64,000 bases of DNA, taken from the NCBI RefSeq assembly GCF_025823185.1, contig NZ_JACKVK010000008.1, positions 1,352,312 through 1,416,311 of the forward strand, written 5' to 3'. Below are positions 23,520-31,787 of the stretch, piece after piece. Each line of letters opens with the position of its first letter. Positions within the stretch are counted from its first letter, which is position 1. A model generated the notes under the pieces. It saw only the letters and a list, made by a program, of their open reading frames with translations. It searched no databases and had not been told where the DNA came from. Source of the stretch: Mycobacterium yunnanensis (GTDB lineage: Bacteria; Actinomycetota; Actinomycetes; Mycobacteriales; Mycobacteriaceae). Position numbers and translations under genes: made by a program.

Positions 23520-24395
23520 TCAAGATTGATGGTTTAGGACGGCGTCGGCGAATGAGTGCGGACGTTCCATCGCGCAGAAGTGGCCTGCATTCTCGATCGT
23601 CTGAACCGTCGCGGTGGGGATGGCCGCCGCCGTCCTCTGCCGGTCGCGGGTTCTCGACCAGTCCTGGCTGCTGTAGAGCAGCGTCACGGGCACGGTGATC
23701 GCGGGGTAGCCGCTGCGTGCGGCGATCAGGGTGGGCATGTTGCGGTACACCTCGCGGGCGACGCGTGAATAGCCGGGGCGCTTGCCAACTCGCGTGAGTT
23801 CGTCGAGGAACGGGGCCGGTAACCGGGTCGGGTCGGCGTAACCGCCGCTCATGATGCCCTTGAGGATGGCCTTGTTCTCCAGGCGGGCGAAGGTGGAGCC
23901 CACGAGTGGCGCCCGCACCGAGGGCACGATGACACGTGCCAACGGATTGGCTCGCTCCAGTCCCTGCGGGTAGTCGTAGGCGTTGGAGGCCACCACGCGG
24001 CTTACCCGTTCTCCGAGCTCGACGGAGGCGGTCAGCGCGATGGTCGCGCCCATCGACTCGCCAGCGAGGGTGACGTCGACCAGATCGAGGCGGCGGACGA
24101 ATTCCACGATGGCGCCCTGCAGATCGGCGTGGTCGTAGCGCGCGCCCGGTTCGATGTCGGACCATCCCATGCCGGGGAAGTCCACGGCGTAGACGCGGTG
24201 GCGTCCGGTTAGCAGGGGGATGACCCGCTGAAAGTAGTCGAGTTGGGTGCGCACGGTGTGCATGAGGACCAGCGGTGGTCCGTCACCGGTGGCGACGTAA
24301 CGCAGCCGGCTGCCGTCGGCGCGTGTGAACCACTGGGCTGGGCCCTGCGACCACGTGGAGAGATACGTCGATGGTGCCGCTGTCTGGATTGCCAT
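23520..24395 (-). CDS. Alpha/beta hydrolase
   Basis: A 291-residue alpha/beta hydrolase. The nucleophile elbow is L-A-G-E-S-M-G-A with the serine at about residue 114; the oxyanion region is V-L-M-H-T-V-R; the acid is probably in Y-S-S-Q-D-W and the catalytic His in N-A-G-H-F-C-A-M-E-R-P. Likely an esterase or C-C hydrolase. The ATG lies inside a 17-bp palindrome, six bases after a TATAGT -10, so the mRNA should be leaderless. A longer upstream reading frame would cross the tetR promoter and is rejected. First gene of an operon with two NmrA-like proteins. Confidence 0.9.
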   Translation of the reverse strand: MAIQTAAPSTYLSTWSQGPAQWFTRADGSRLRYVATGDGPPLVLMHTVRTQLDYFQRVIPLLTGRHRVYAVDFPGMGWSDIEPGARYDHADLQGAIVEFVRRLDLVDVTLAGESMGATIALTASVELGERVSRVVASNAYDYPQGLERANPLARVIVPSVRAPLVGSTFARLENKAILKGIMSGGYADPTRLPAPFLDELTRVGKRPGYSRVAREVYRNMPTLIAARSGYPAITVPVTLLYSSQDWSRTRDRQRTAAAIPTATVQTIENAGHFCAMERPHSFADAVLNHQS

Positions 24396-24409
24396 ATAGT
24401 GACTATATG
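24393..24409. promoter_or_regulatory. 17-bp palindrome with divergent leaderless promoters
   Basis: CATATAGTGACTATATG is a perfect 8-1-8 palindrome. On each strand it contains TATAGT, a good -10, six bases upstream of an ATG formed by the palindrome's own end. On the minus strand that ATG is the start of the alpha/beta hydrolase, with GTGACA 18 bp upstream of TATAGT as -35. On the plus strand it opens a 20-codon frame that overlaps the tetR start. It is the obvious operator of the adjacent TetR, occluding both promoters. Confidence 0.65.
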
Positions 24410-24469
24410 ACCGGTCGTCTTGAATTGTCACCAGCGCGTCGTACGCTGTGGGAGGAATGGCATGGGTAG
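24407..24469 (+). CDS. Possible leaderless 20-residue leader peptide before tetR
   Basis: The ATG at the right end of the palindrome starts a 20-codon frame (M-T-G-R-L-E-L-S-P-A-R-R ... H-G) whose TAG overlaps the tetR start by eight bases. It would be translated as a leaderless message from TATAGT six bases upstream and could couple to tetR. TetR also has its own GGAGGA. Coding status is a guess from position. Confidence 0.3.
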   Translation: MTGRLELSPARRTLWEEWHG

Positions 24470-25034
24470 GCCCAGCGTCAAGGAACAGTTGGTGGGCCGC
24501 ACGTTGGGCGTGTGGATCGAGCGCGGCTTCGAAGGTGCGAGCGTCAACGACCTCGTCGCCGCGGCGGGCGTCCCCAAAGGCTCCTTCTACAACCACTTCT
24601 CGAGCAAGGAACGGTTCGCCGTCGAGCACGTTAACCGCTACGTGCCCACCCTGGCGCTCGAGTCGCTGGCGGACGCCCCCGGCCCCTTCGTCGACGCCGT
24701 GCGCGAGCACTTCGCTCGACTAGTCGCCCTGCGCCGGGACGGTCGGATGGAATTCGGTTGTCTGCTGGGTACGTTCAGCAACAGCGCCACCGAGGCCTAC
24801 CCGGATCTTCGGGAGGCCGTTCGTACGAGTTTCGGGCAGTGGATCGACGTGCTGACCGCCGTGCTCGTCCGCGCCCGTGACGCCGGGGAGTTGTCCACCG
24901 ATCGAGCCCCGGCCGACGTCGCCGCGGCGCTGGTGGACGGTTTCGAAGGCGCCGTGGCGCGCAGCCGAGCAACCGGCGCGCTGGACCCGCTGGACGTGTT
25001 CCTTGCCGTGACCCTCGAGGAACTCACCCGCTGA
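24462..25034 (+). CDS. TetR family transcriptional regulator
   Basis: A 190-residue TetR-type repressor. The helix-turn-helix reads A-S-V-N-D-L-V-A-A-A-G-V-P-K-G-S-F-Y-N-H-F, with F-Y-N-H-F typical of the AcrR/NemR-like subgroup, and the C-terminal half includes an E-F-G-C-L-L-G motif common in regulators of NemR type that sense electrophiles through cysteine. GGAGGA lies upstream of the ATG. Divergent from the hydrolase-NmrA-NmrA operon, with a perfect palindrome between, so it very likely represses that operon and itself. Confidence 0.9.
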   Translation: MGRPSVKEQLVGRTLGVWIERGFEGASVNDLVAAAGVPKGSFYNHFSSKERFAVEHVNRYVPTLALESLADAPGPFVDAVREHFARLVALRRDGRMEFGCLLGTFSNSATEAYPDLREAVRTSFGQWIDVLTAVLVRARDAGELSTDRAPADVAAALVDGFEGAVARSRATGALDPLDVFLAVTLEELTR

Positions 25035-25088
25035 CTCTGCGAGGCCCGATCCCTCTCAACCGCAGATGGGTTCGGGATTCGCCGTCGG

Positions 25089-25952
25089 TCATTGGGTGGG
25101 ATCACCCCGCGTGTCGCAGGGCGCGGGGTGCCCGTCGTCGATCAGGTGCAGCGTCACGCGCATCTGATCGGGCTTAATGCTGCCCGCCCAATCGTCATAG
25201 GGGTGGTCGAGGAACGCCACGACCAGCAGCGCCGAGGTGATCAGCGCTGAGACGAACGCAATGGGCACGGCCTGGATGACGGCGCTCTCGCGGCGGTCGG
25301 CCTGCACGCACATGTAGCTCAGGATCGCCGTCGCCCCGATGCCGAGGACAATCCACAACGGCGGTGGCACCGACGGCGCCGCCTCGGTGGCGCGGGCGCG
25401 CCGACCGTCGCGGCGTTGCGCCTGCTGGTCGAACCATTGCGAGTAGGCCGCTTCCTGCTTGGCGTTGGTCGGATTGGTCGCCTCGAAGTGGGTCACCGTC
25501 GTGTCGACCCAGTGTTGTACTGCCGGAGCCGATTCGTCGTGTTCCATGGCGGGCCATTCTTGGGCTACCACCGCTCGTGAATAGCAGATGAGGTCGCCGT
25601 GCAGCACGGTTCCGGAGTGCCCCTCCAACACGTCGGCCACGTTGTGCAACTCGGTGACCGAGATGGCCTCCATGCTGGCGCCGTCGCGAGCACGCTGATA
25701 GTTCTGCAGGGCGTAGAAGATCGTGAAGGCCAGAAGCACCGCGAACATGGTGCCGATGACGGTGAGCGCCCCGGCGGCACGGGTGCTGTCGATGAACCAG
25801 CCGGGGTCGGGGGCGCGCCTACGAGCCAGCAACTTCACCACTACGGCGACGGTGACCACGGTGACGAGCACCGCTACCGCCAACCAGCTCAGCATCGTCC
25901 GTCGCCCGACGGCACCCGTTCGGTTCTTCTCGCGTGATTCATGCGCACCCAT
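25089..25952 (-). CDS. DUF4239-type membrane protein
   Basis: A 287-residue membrane protein with two N-terminal helices (M-L-S-W-L-A-V-A-V-L-V and G-A-L-T-V-I-G-T-M-F-A-V-L-L-A-F-T-I-F), a soluble middle of about 120 residues, and two C-terminal helices. The pattern and the motif F-A-V-L-L-A-F fit the bestrophin-like DUF4239 family. The ATG is preferred over a TTG two codons upstream. Convergent with tetR. Role unknown; a channel-like function is a family-level guess. Confidence 0.75.
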   Translation of the reverse strand: MGAHESREKNRTGAVGRRTMLSWLAVAVLVTVVTVAVVVKLLARRRAPDPGWFIDSTRAAGALTVIGTMFAVLLAFTIFYALQNYQRARDGASMEAISVTELHNVADVLEGHSGTVLHGDLICYSRAVVAQEWPAMEHDESAPAVQHWVDTTVTHFEATNPTNAKQEAAYSQWFDQQAQRRDGRRARATEAAPSVPPPLWIVLGIGATAILSYMCVQADRRESAVIQAVPIAFVSALITSALLVVAFLDHPYDDWAGSIKPDQMRVTLHLIDDGHPAPCDTRGDPTQ

Positions 25953-26018
25953 CGTCAAGGCGGTCGATCGCCGCCCGCCGATTGTGGGGTACGACGGCCC
26001 GGTTCGGTGCGGTAACGC

Positions 26019-26121
26019 ACTACTGAAGTTTGAACCGCGCCGCGACGGCGACTACTGAGGTTCCCACCGCGCCGCCACGGCGACTACTGAAATTCTCACC
26101 GCGCCGCGACGGCGACTACTG
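26019..26121 (+). repeat. Three 32-bp tandem repeats
   Basis: Three adjacent 32-bp units at 26019, 26051 and 26083 begin with ACTACTGA and end with CCGCGCCGCGACGGCG (one G to C change in the second). The middle 8 bases vary (AGTTTGAA, GGTTCCCA, AATTCTCA). A fourth start ACTACTG follows at 26115. The repeats lie in a 500-bp region without an intact gene, directly beside a decayed UvrA-like fragment. There is no spacer between units, so it is not a CRISPR. Confidence 0.8.
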
Positions 26122-26124
26122 CAT

Positions 26125-26410
26125 GCTGGCCGCTGCGGCGAGGTAGTGCCCGCAGTCCGACGCTGGGCTCGTCCAAGACGAACATCGCGTGATTGCTTGC
26201 GGCCGAGTTCGGTTGCCGGCTTGAGCTTTGGGCTTCTCCGCCCGACAGCGCCGGGGTGTCCGCGCCGAGCGTCAGCTAGCCCAGCCCGAGGTTGACGACT
26301 GACCGCAGCCTCTCTGCTGCACCTTCGACAGGTCCTCGGTGATGCGCAAGGCCTCGTCGACGGTGGCCTTGGTGGCGTGCGACATCCTGCGGCGGGTGTG
26401 CACGTCAATG
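26125..26410 (-). pseudogene. Decayed UvrA-like ATPase fragment
   Basis: Minus-strand translation shows T-V-D-E-A-L-R-I-T-E-D-L, then in another frame L-R-S-V-V-N-L-G-L-G, a stop, L-T-L-G-A-D-T-P-A-L-S-G-G-E-A-Q (ABC signature as in UvrA), a frameshifted K-L-K-P-A-T-E-L-G, and finally F-V-L-D-E-P-S-V-G-L (Walker B). The order and spacing match the C-terminal ATPase half of UvrA or a UvrA-like drug-resistance paralogue. It has at least one stop and two frameshifts and no remaining N-terminus. The fragment ends against the 32-bp repeats. Confidence 0.72.
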
Positions 26411-26457
26411 GCCACCGGTGCATCCGCTCTGGCGGGCCGGCATGCTTCGTCGCGTTG

Positions 26458-28266
26458 TCACGATCCGTAGTCGACGGTGATCGTCGCGTCGCGATTGACG
26501 GGCGTGTTGGGCGGGGGATCCTGCTGGACGACCTTGAAGTGGCCGGTGGCACCGGCGTCGACGGCGGGTCCCACGGTGACTGGCACGGTGAAGCCGAGTT
26601 GCGCCAGCTTCTGCACCACGGCGTCGTGGAAGAGGCCGCTCAGGTCGGGCATCAAGACCTGGTTGCCCTTGGAGTACTTCAGGGTGACCGGCGTGTCGAC
26701 GGGCAGCTCGGTGATGGCCGGTGGGTCGGTGGCCACGACCTGTCCCGCGGGCAGGAGGCTGTCCACCGGCGCGGTCAAGATCTTCGTGAACCCCGCGATC
26801 GTGAGGTTCTTCGTCGCCACGTCGGTCTGCTGGGTGACCACGTCGGGCAGCGGAACCGAGCCCGGTCCCGTGCTGACCAGGATCGTGATCTCGTCGGTGA
26901 TCGGAGTCGACGTGTTGGCCGCCGGGCTGGTTCCGGTCACCGCGCCCTCGGGCACCGTGGGCGAGGCCGCCGTGGTGCGCCCGACGTCGGCGAATCCCGC
27001 CGTCTTCAGTTTGGTGGCGGCGTCGGCCGGGCTCAGGCCGGCGACGTCGGGCACCGGCCGCTGTACGGGCCCGCTGGAGACGTTGACGGCGATGGTGTCG
27101 CCGGTGCGGGCTGTCGCGTCGGCGCCGGGTTCGGTGCTGATCACCAGTCCGCGTTGCACCGTCGAGCTCGCCTGAGGGTTGACGATGGTCTTGAAGCCCA
27201 TGTTCTGGAGGGTCACCTGGGCGTCGGCCTGCCCCTGCCCGCGAACGTCCGGGACGTTCTGTCGGTCCCCGGAATACACGAACAGGGCAATGGTGGCCAC
27301 GATGGCGACGACGGCCAGCACCGCCGCCACGGCGAACCACCGCCGGCCGGAGCCGCCACTGGCGGCCTTGCGATGGCCGGTCGAGGCGGCCTTGCCCTCG
27401 GTGACGACCTTCGGAGCGGTGGGGGCCTGACCGTCGTGGACGCGAATCAGGTCGGCACGCATCTCGGCGGCGCTCTGATAGCGGTCGTCGGGATTCTTCG
27501 CGAGCGACTTGAGGACCACCGCATCGAGGTCGGGGGACAGTGCCGGATTGCGCCGAGAGGGTGGCGGTGGGTCCTTGCGGACGTGTTGATAGGCCACCGA
27601 GACCGGGGTGTCTCCGATGAACGGCGGTTCGCCGGTGAGCAATTCGTAGAACACACACCCCAGCGAATACACGTCGGACCGCGCGTCGACGGTCTCCCCG
27701 CTGGCTTGCTCGGGGGACAGGTACTGCGCCGTGCCGATGACCGCGGAGGTCTGGGTCAACTTGGCGCCGTCGTCGTGCAGGGCACGGGCGATGCCGAAGT
27801 CCATGACCTTCACCGCGCCCGAGTGGTCGATCATGATGTTGGCGGGCTTCACGTCGCGGTGCACGATGCCGCGCTGGTGGCTGTAATTCAGGGCCTGGCA
27901 GGCGTCGGCGATGATCTCGATGGCCCGGCGCGGGTCGATCGGGCCGTCGTTGCGCACGACGTCTCGCAGGGTGACGCCGTCGACGTACTCCATGACGATG
28001 TAGGGCAGCGGTCCGTCGGGGGTGTCGGCCTCGGCGCTGTCGTAGACCGCGACGATCGCGGGATGGTTCAGTCCTGCCGCGTTGCGTGCCTCCCGGCTGA
28101 AACGCAGGAAGAAGGTGGGATCCCTCGCCAGGTCCGCGCGCAGCACCTTGACCGCGACGTCGCGGTGTAACCGCATGTCACGTGCAAGGTGAACCTCCGA
28201 CATGCCACCAAACCCGAGGATCTCCCCGAGTTCGTAGCGGTCGGACAAACGCGCAGGGGTGGTCAT
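26458..28266 (-). CDS. PknB-like Ser/Thr protein kinase with four PASTA domains
   Basis: A 602-residue receptor kinase. The kinase domain (about 1-275) has the glycine loop G-F-G-G-M-S-E-V, Lys40 in V-A-V-K, H-R-D-V-K-P-A-N, D-F-G, and the activation loop L-T-Q-T-S-A-V-I-G-T-A-Q-Y with the Thr pair known to be autophosphorylated in PknB. A short juxtamembrane linker, one helix (about 305-327), and four PASTA repeats follow, as in the peptidoglycan-sensing PknB. The N-terminus closely matches M. tuberculosis PknB, but the gene lacks the pknA, rodA, pbpA and pstP neighbours, and its linker is shorter. It is thus either a relocated pknB or, more likely, a paralogue. Confidence 0.92.
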   Translation of the reverse strand: MTTPARLSDRYELGEILGFGGMSEVHLARDMRLHRDVAVKVLRADLARDPTFFLRFSREARNAAGLNHPAIVAVYDSAEADTPDGPLPYIVMEYVDGVTLRDVVRNDGPIDPRRAIEIIADACQALNYSHQRGIVHRDVKPANIMIDHSGAVKVMDFGIARALHDDGAKLTQTSAVIGTAQYLSPEQASGETVDARSDVYSLGCVFYELLTGEPPFIGDTPVSVAYQHVRKDPPPPSRRNPALSPDLDAVVLKSLAKNPDDRYQSAAEMRADLIRVHDGQAPTAPKVVTEGKAASTGHRKAASGGSGRRWFAVAAVLAVVAIVATIALFVYSGDRQNVPDVRGQGQADAQVTLQNMGFKTIVNPQASSTVQRGLVISTEPGADATARTGDTIAVNVSSGPVQRPVPDVAGLSPADAATKLKTAGFADVGRTTAASPTVPEGAVTGTSPAANTSTPITDEITILVSTGPGSVPLPDVVTQQTDVATKNLTIAGFTKILTAPVDSLLPAGQVVATDPPAITELPVDTPVTLKYSKGNQVLMPDLSGLFHDAVVQKLAQLGFTVPVTVGPAVDAGATGHFKVVQQDPPPNTPVNRDATITVDYGS

Positions 28267-28418
28267 GGGCTACCTGTTCGACGGTTGCCGTGGCGGTCGC
28301 CGGGCCATCGAATGGTACGACGACCAATCCAACGAAGATGAATCGCCGCGTCGTTGCCCACCCGGCGAATCGGGTACAACTGCGGGGACCGTCGATCACC
28401 CCGATCCGAGGAGCCACC

Positions 28419-29972
28419 ATGCCAGCACCCTCTGCCGCCACGTTCCAACGGCTGGCCGGCCTGGTCGCCATCCCCGCTGCCGCCGAGCGCCCGACCCGCT
28501 CGGTGGTCGAGGTGTTCACCGGCCGGGAACTGGCCACCATTGCGGTCGGCACCGCGCAGGATGCCGTCGGTGCGATCGCCCGAGCCCGGGTTGCGCAGCA
28601 ACAGTGGGCGGCGCGACCGGTCGGCGAGCGGGCCGCGGTCTTCCACCGCTACCGCGACCTGGTGCTGAAGAACCTCGACCCGCTGATGGACATGGCCCAG
28701 GCCGAGACCGGCAAGTCGCGCAACGCCGCGCAGGAGGAGATCCTCGACATCGCGATGACCGCGCGGCACTACGCGCGCGTCGCCCCGAAGTTGCTGCGCC
28801 CGCAGCGGGTGACGGGCATGTTGCCCGGCCTCACCAAGACCGTGGTGCGATACCAGCCCAAGGGTGTCGTCGGCGTCATCGCGCCGTGGAACTACCCGAT
28901 GACCCTGGCCGTCTCCGATGCGATCGCCGCGCTGCTGGCCGGCAACGCGGTGGTGCTCAAGCCCGACAGCCAGACGCCGTACTGCGCGCTCGCGTGCGTG
29001 GAGCTCCTCTACGAGGCTGGCCTGCCGCGCGATCTTTTCGCGGTGGTGCCCGGTCCGGGCTCGGTGGTGGGCACCGCCCTGGTGGAGAACACCGAGTACC
29101 TGATGTTCACCGGCTCGACCGCCACCGGGCAGCTGTTGGCCGAGCAGGCAGGTCGACGGTTGATCGGCTTCTCGGCCGAACTCGGGGGCAAGAACCCGAT
29201 GATCGTCACCGCCGGCGCCAACCTGCGCGAGGTCGCCGACGCCGCGGTGCGGGCGTGCTTCGCCAACTCCGGGCAGCTCTGCATCTCCATCGAGCGCATC
29301 TACGTCGAGCAGTCGATCGCCGAGGAGTTCATCCGCGTGTTCGGCGAGCGGGTGCGCAAGATGACGCTGCGCGGCGGTTACGAATTCGGCGTCGAGATGG
29401 GCAGCTTGATCTCCGAGGAGCAGGTGAAGGCCGTCTCCGCCCACGTCGACGACGCGGTCGTGAAGGGTGCCACCGTGGTGGCGGGCGGCAAGGCCCGACC
29501 CGACCTGGGGCCGCTGTTCTTCGAGCCGACCGTGCTGACCGACGTCCCCGAGGATGCCGAATGCCGTCGCGACGAGACCTTCGGGCCTCTGGTGTCGATC
29601 TATCCGGTCGCGAGCGTCGACGAGGCCGTCGCCCAGGCCAACGACACCGAGTACGGCTTGAACGCCAGCGTCTGGGCCGCCACCAAACGCCAAGGCGAGG
29701 AGATCGCCGCCCGGATCCACGCCGGTACCGTCAACGTCGACGAGGGGTATGCGCCGACCTGGGGCAGTACGGCGGCCCCGATGGGCGGGATGGGAGTCTC
29801 CGGCATGGGGCGTCGGCACGGGCCCGAGGGCCTGGTCAAGTACACCGAACCGCAGACCATCGCCACCACCCGCGTCCTGAATCTTGGTGGGCCACGCGGG
29901 CTTCCGCCGAAAGTGTGGGCAAAGGTCATGCCGCCCTTCGTCAAGGCTCTGCAATGGGTGCCGGGCCGCTGA
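28419..29972 (+). CDS. gabD2: Succinate-semialdehyde dehydrogenase
   Basis: A 517-residue aldehyde dehydrogenase that aligns from memory along its length with mycobacterial GabD2 (Rv1731), including the start M-P-A-P-S-A. The active-site glutamate lies in F-S-A-E-L-G-G-K-N and the catalytic Cys in S-G-Q-L-C-I-S. The cofactor region G-S-T-A-T-G-Q-L and the P-W-N-Y-P segment are intact. It oxidises succinate semialdehyde to succinate. GAGGAG precedes the ATG. Divergent from the PknB-like kinase and overlapping a second kinase gene at its 3' end by 19 bases. Confidence 0.93.
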   Translation: MPAPSAATFQRLAGLVAIPAAAERPTRSVVEVFTGRELATIAVGTAQDAVGAIARARVAQQQWAARPVGERAAVFHRYRDLVLKNLDPLMDMAQAETGKSRNAAQEEILDIAMTARHYARVAPKLLRPQRVTGMLPGLTKTVVRYQPKGVVGVIAPWNYPMTLAVSDAIAALLAGNAVVLKPDSQTPYCALACVELLYEAGLPRDLFAVVPGPGSVVGTALVENTEYLMFTGSTATGQLLAEQAGRRLIGFSAELGGKNPMIVTAGANLREVADAAVRACFANSGQLCISIERIYVEQSIAEEFIRVFGERVRKMTLRGGYEFGVEMGSLISEEQVKAVSAHVDDAVVKGATVVAGGKARPDLGPLFFEPTVLTDVPEDAECRRDETFGPLVSIYPVASVDEAVAQANDTEYGLNASVWAATKRQGEEIAARIHAGTVNVDEGYAPTWGSTAAPMGGMGVSGMGRRHGPEGLVKYTEPQTIATTRVLNLGGPRGLPPKVWAKVMPPFVKALQWVPGR

Positions 29973-31120
29973 GCCCGGGGCCACACGTCCTCGGGGGGCG
30001 CTACGAGCTGCGTGGTGTGCTCGGCGTCGGCGGGATGGCCGAGGTGCGCGACGGCTGGGACACCAGATTGGGCCGTCCCGTCGCGGTGAAACTGCTTCAC
30101 CCGGCGCTCGGTGTCAGACCCGACGCCCGGGCACGTTTCGAGGAGGAGGCGCGTTCGGCGGCGCGCCTGTCCCACCCGAACATCGTCGCCGTCCACGACT
30201 ACGGTCACCACGGCGGCACGCCATACATCGTGATGGAAAGACTGCCCGGCACCACCCTGCACGACGAGATCGGCCGTGGCCCACTGCCGTCCATGCGGGT
30301 GCGCGCCATCCTCGACGAGATGCTCGCCGCGTTGTCGGTCGCGCACGCCGCCGGTGTCGTGCACCGCGACATCAAACCGGCCAACGTGTTGACCGCCGGG
30401 CCGGGCGGCACCGTGAAGGTGGCCGACTTCGGCATCGCCAAGACCGACGACGGCGGGCACACCAAGACCGGGCAACTGGTGGGGACGATGGCCTACACGA
30501 GCCCCGAACGCCTCGCCGGGGCTCCCTCGTCGGTGGCCGACGACCTGTACGCGGTGGGTGTCGTCGGCTACGAGCTCGCCGCCCGGCGATCGCCGTTCCC
30601 GCAGAACGACCCGGCGGCGCTGGCGTTCGCGATCATGAACGGGTCCCATCCGCCGCTCGCTGCGGTGGTCGACGGCGTCGACCCGGTGCTCTCAGCGGTG
30701 ATCGATCGGGCGCTCGCACACGACCCACGGGCCCGATTCGCCAGTGCCGACGAGATGCGGGCCGCTCTGGCGGGGCCGCGACCGGGCACACGGGTGTACA
30801 CCGCCCCGTTCGCCCCGGTCGTGTCGAACGCCCATCCACGCCCCGTGCCGGTGACGCGGAGTCGCTGGACGCGCCGCCGGACCGCGCTGGCGGCGGTTGG
30901 GGTGCTGGCCGCCGTCATCGTCACCGCGTTGGCGTTGGCGTTGTCGCCCACGTCGCAGAACTCCCCGGCCCCGGCCAGCACGACGACGTCGTCGTCACCG
31001 CCGCCGGTGTCGTCGAGTCCGCCACCGGTGCCGTCGACCACCGTCGCACAGATCGAAGAGCCAGCCCCGCCGCCTGGCCCGCCGCCTGGCAAGGGCAAGG
31101 GACCCAAGCACCGCGACTGA
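29954..31120 (+). CDS. Ser/Thr protein kinase, single-helix receptor type
   Basis: A 388-residue kinase. It has G-V-G-G-M-A-E-V, V-A-V-K-L-L, H-R-D-I-K-P-A-N, D-F-G-I-A-K and the activation segment T-G-Q-L-V-G-T-M-A-Y-T-S-P-E-R. After the kinase domain comes one helix (T-A-L-A-A-V-G-V-L-A-A-V-I-V-T-A-L-A) and a short external tail of Ser/Pro/Thr, without a recognisable sensor domain. The ATG lies inside the 3' end of gabD2, so both are translated from one message. The membrane anchor resembles small mycobacterial kinases; substrates unknown. Confidence 0.9.
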   Translation: MGAGPLSPGPHVLGGRYELRGVLGVGGMAEVRDGWDTRLGRPVAVKLLHPALGVRPDARARFEEEARSAARLSHPNIVAVHDYGHHGGTPYIVMERLPGTTLHDEIGRGPLPSMRVRAILDEMLAALSVAHAAGVVHRDIKPANVLTAGPGGTVKVADFGIAKTDDGGHTKTGQLVGTMAYTSPERLAGAPSSVADDLYAVGVVGYELAARRSPFPQNDPAALAFAIMNGSHPPLAAVVDGVDPVLSAVIDRALAHDPRARFASADEMRAALAGPRPGTRVYTAPFAPVVSNAHPRPVPVTRSRWTRRRTALAAVGVLAAVIVTALALALSPTSQNSPAPASTTTSSSPPPVSSSPPPVPSTTVAQIEEPAPPPGPPPGKGKGPKHRD

Positions 31121-31153
31121 CGATCCGCCGTCGTCGTAGGTAGGGTGCGGTGG

Positions 31154-31693
31154 GTGAGCTCGCCCGCCACCCGCGCCAAGCTGCTTCGCGGTGTGCTGGT
31201 CGGGGGGTGCTCGGCGCTGCTGACCGCATTCGCCCACACCGTGGGCGGCGGCGATCTGCCGGCGGGGGCGGCGGTGCCGACGCTGCTGCTGGTGTGCGCC
31301 ACCGTGGGCGCCTTCGCATCTCGCGTACCGAGGATCGGTCGCCACGCGGACGTCGCGGCGCTCGTCGCGGCACTGGGCGGGGCGCAGCTTCTCGGGCACG
31401 TCGCGCTGATCGTCGACGGCGGTCACCATGGCGCCGTGAACACGTCGGGTTCCATGCTCGCCGCGCACGCCGGTGCCGCGATCGTCCTGGCCGTGCTCAT
31501 CAACTTCTCGGAGTGGCTCTACGTTCTCGCGTCGTCGGTGTCGACCTGGCTGCGGCTCGTCGTCGTCGACCGGTCGCCGGCCCGGGTCACGCAAGCGTGG
31601 CAACCCGTCGACGTCGGCGTCCCGCCCGTCAGGTGGTGGCGTTCCGGTCTGGGAATGCGCGCGCCGCCGGCATGGTCACCGCTCGGCGCTTAG
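31154..31693 (+). CDS. Small membrane protein, unknown
   Basis: A 179-residue protein with four or five hydrophobic segments. Histidines recur in or near them (T-A-F-A-H-T-V, L-L-G-H-V-A, G-G-H-H-G-A, L-A-A-H-A-G-A-A). This resembles small actinobacterial membrane proteins found beside copper-related genes, but the match is weak. The GTG at 31154 is preferred because AGGTAGGG sits eight bases upstream; a GTG nine bases earlier overlaps that site. The PepSY gene follows after 94 bp in the same direction. Confidence 0.7.
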   Translation: MSSPATRAKLLRGVLVGGCSALLTAFAHTVGGGDLPAGAAVPTLLLVCATVGAFASRVPRIGRHADVAALVAALGGAQLLGHVALIVDGGHHGAVNTSGSMLAAHAGAAIVLAVLINFSEWLYVLASSVSTWLRLVVVDRSPARVTQAWQPVDVGVPPVRWWRSGLGMRAPPAWSPLGA

Positions 31694-31787
31694 CGCCCCG
31701 TCACCGACCATCGCCGTGCCGCCCCGTGGGCGGACGGTGCCCCCACCATGGCGGGCGATCCTGCCCGCACGAAGGAAGCCATTCGTC

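Noticed and set aside
26019..26121. Possible CRISPR array
   Set aside because: The 32-bp units are adjacent without spacers, there are only three, and no cas genes are present.
28259..31120. 953-residue frame suggesting a long fusion ending in a kinase
   Set aside because: The first 565 residues are an out-of-frame reading of gabD2; the kinase starts at 29954.
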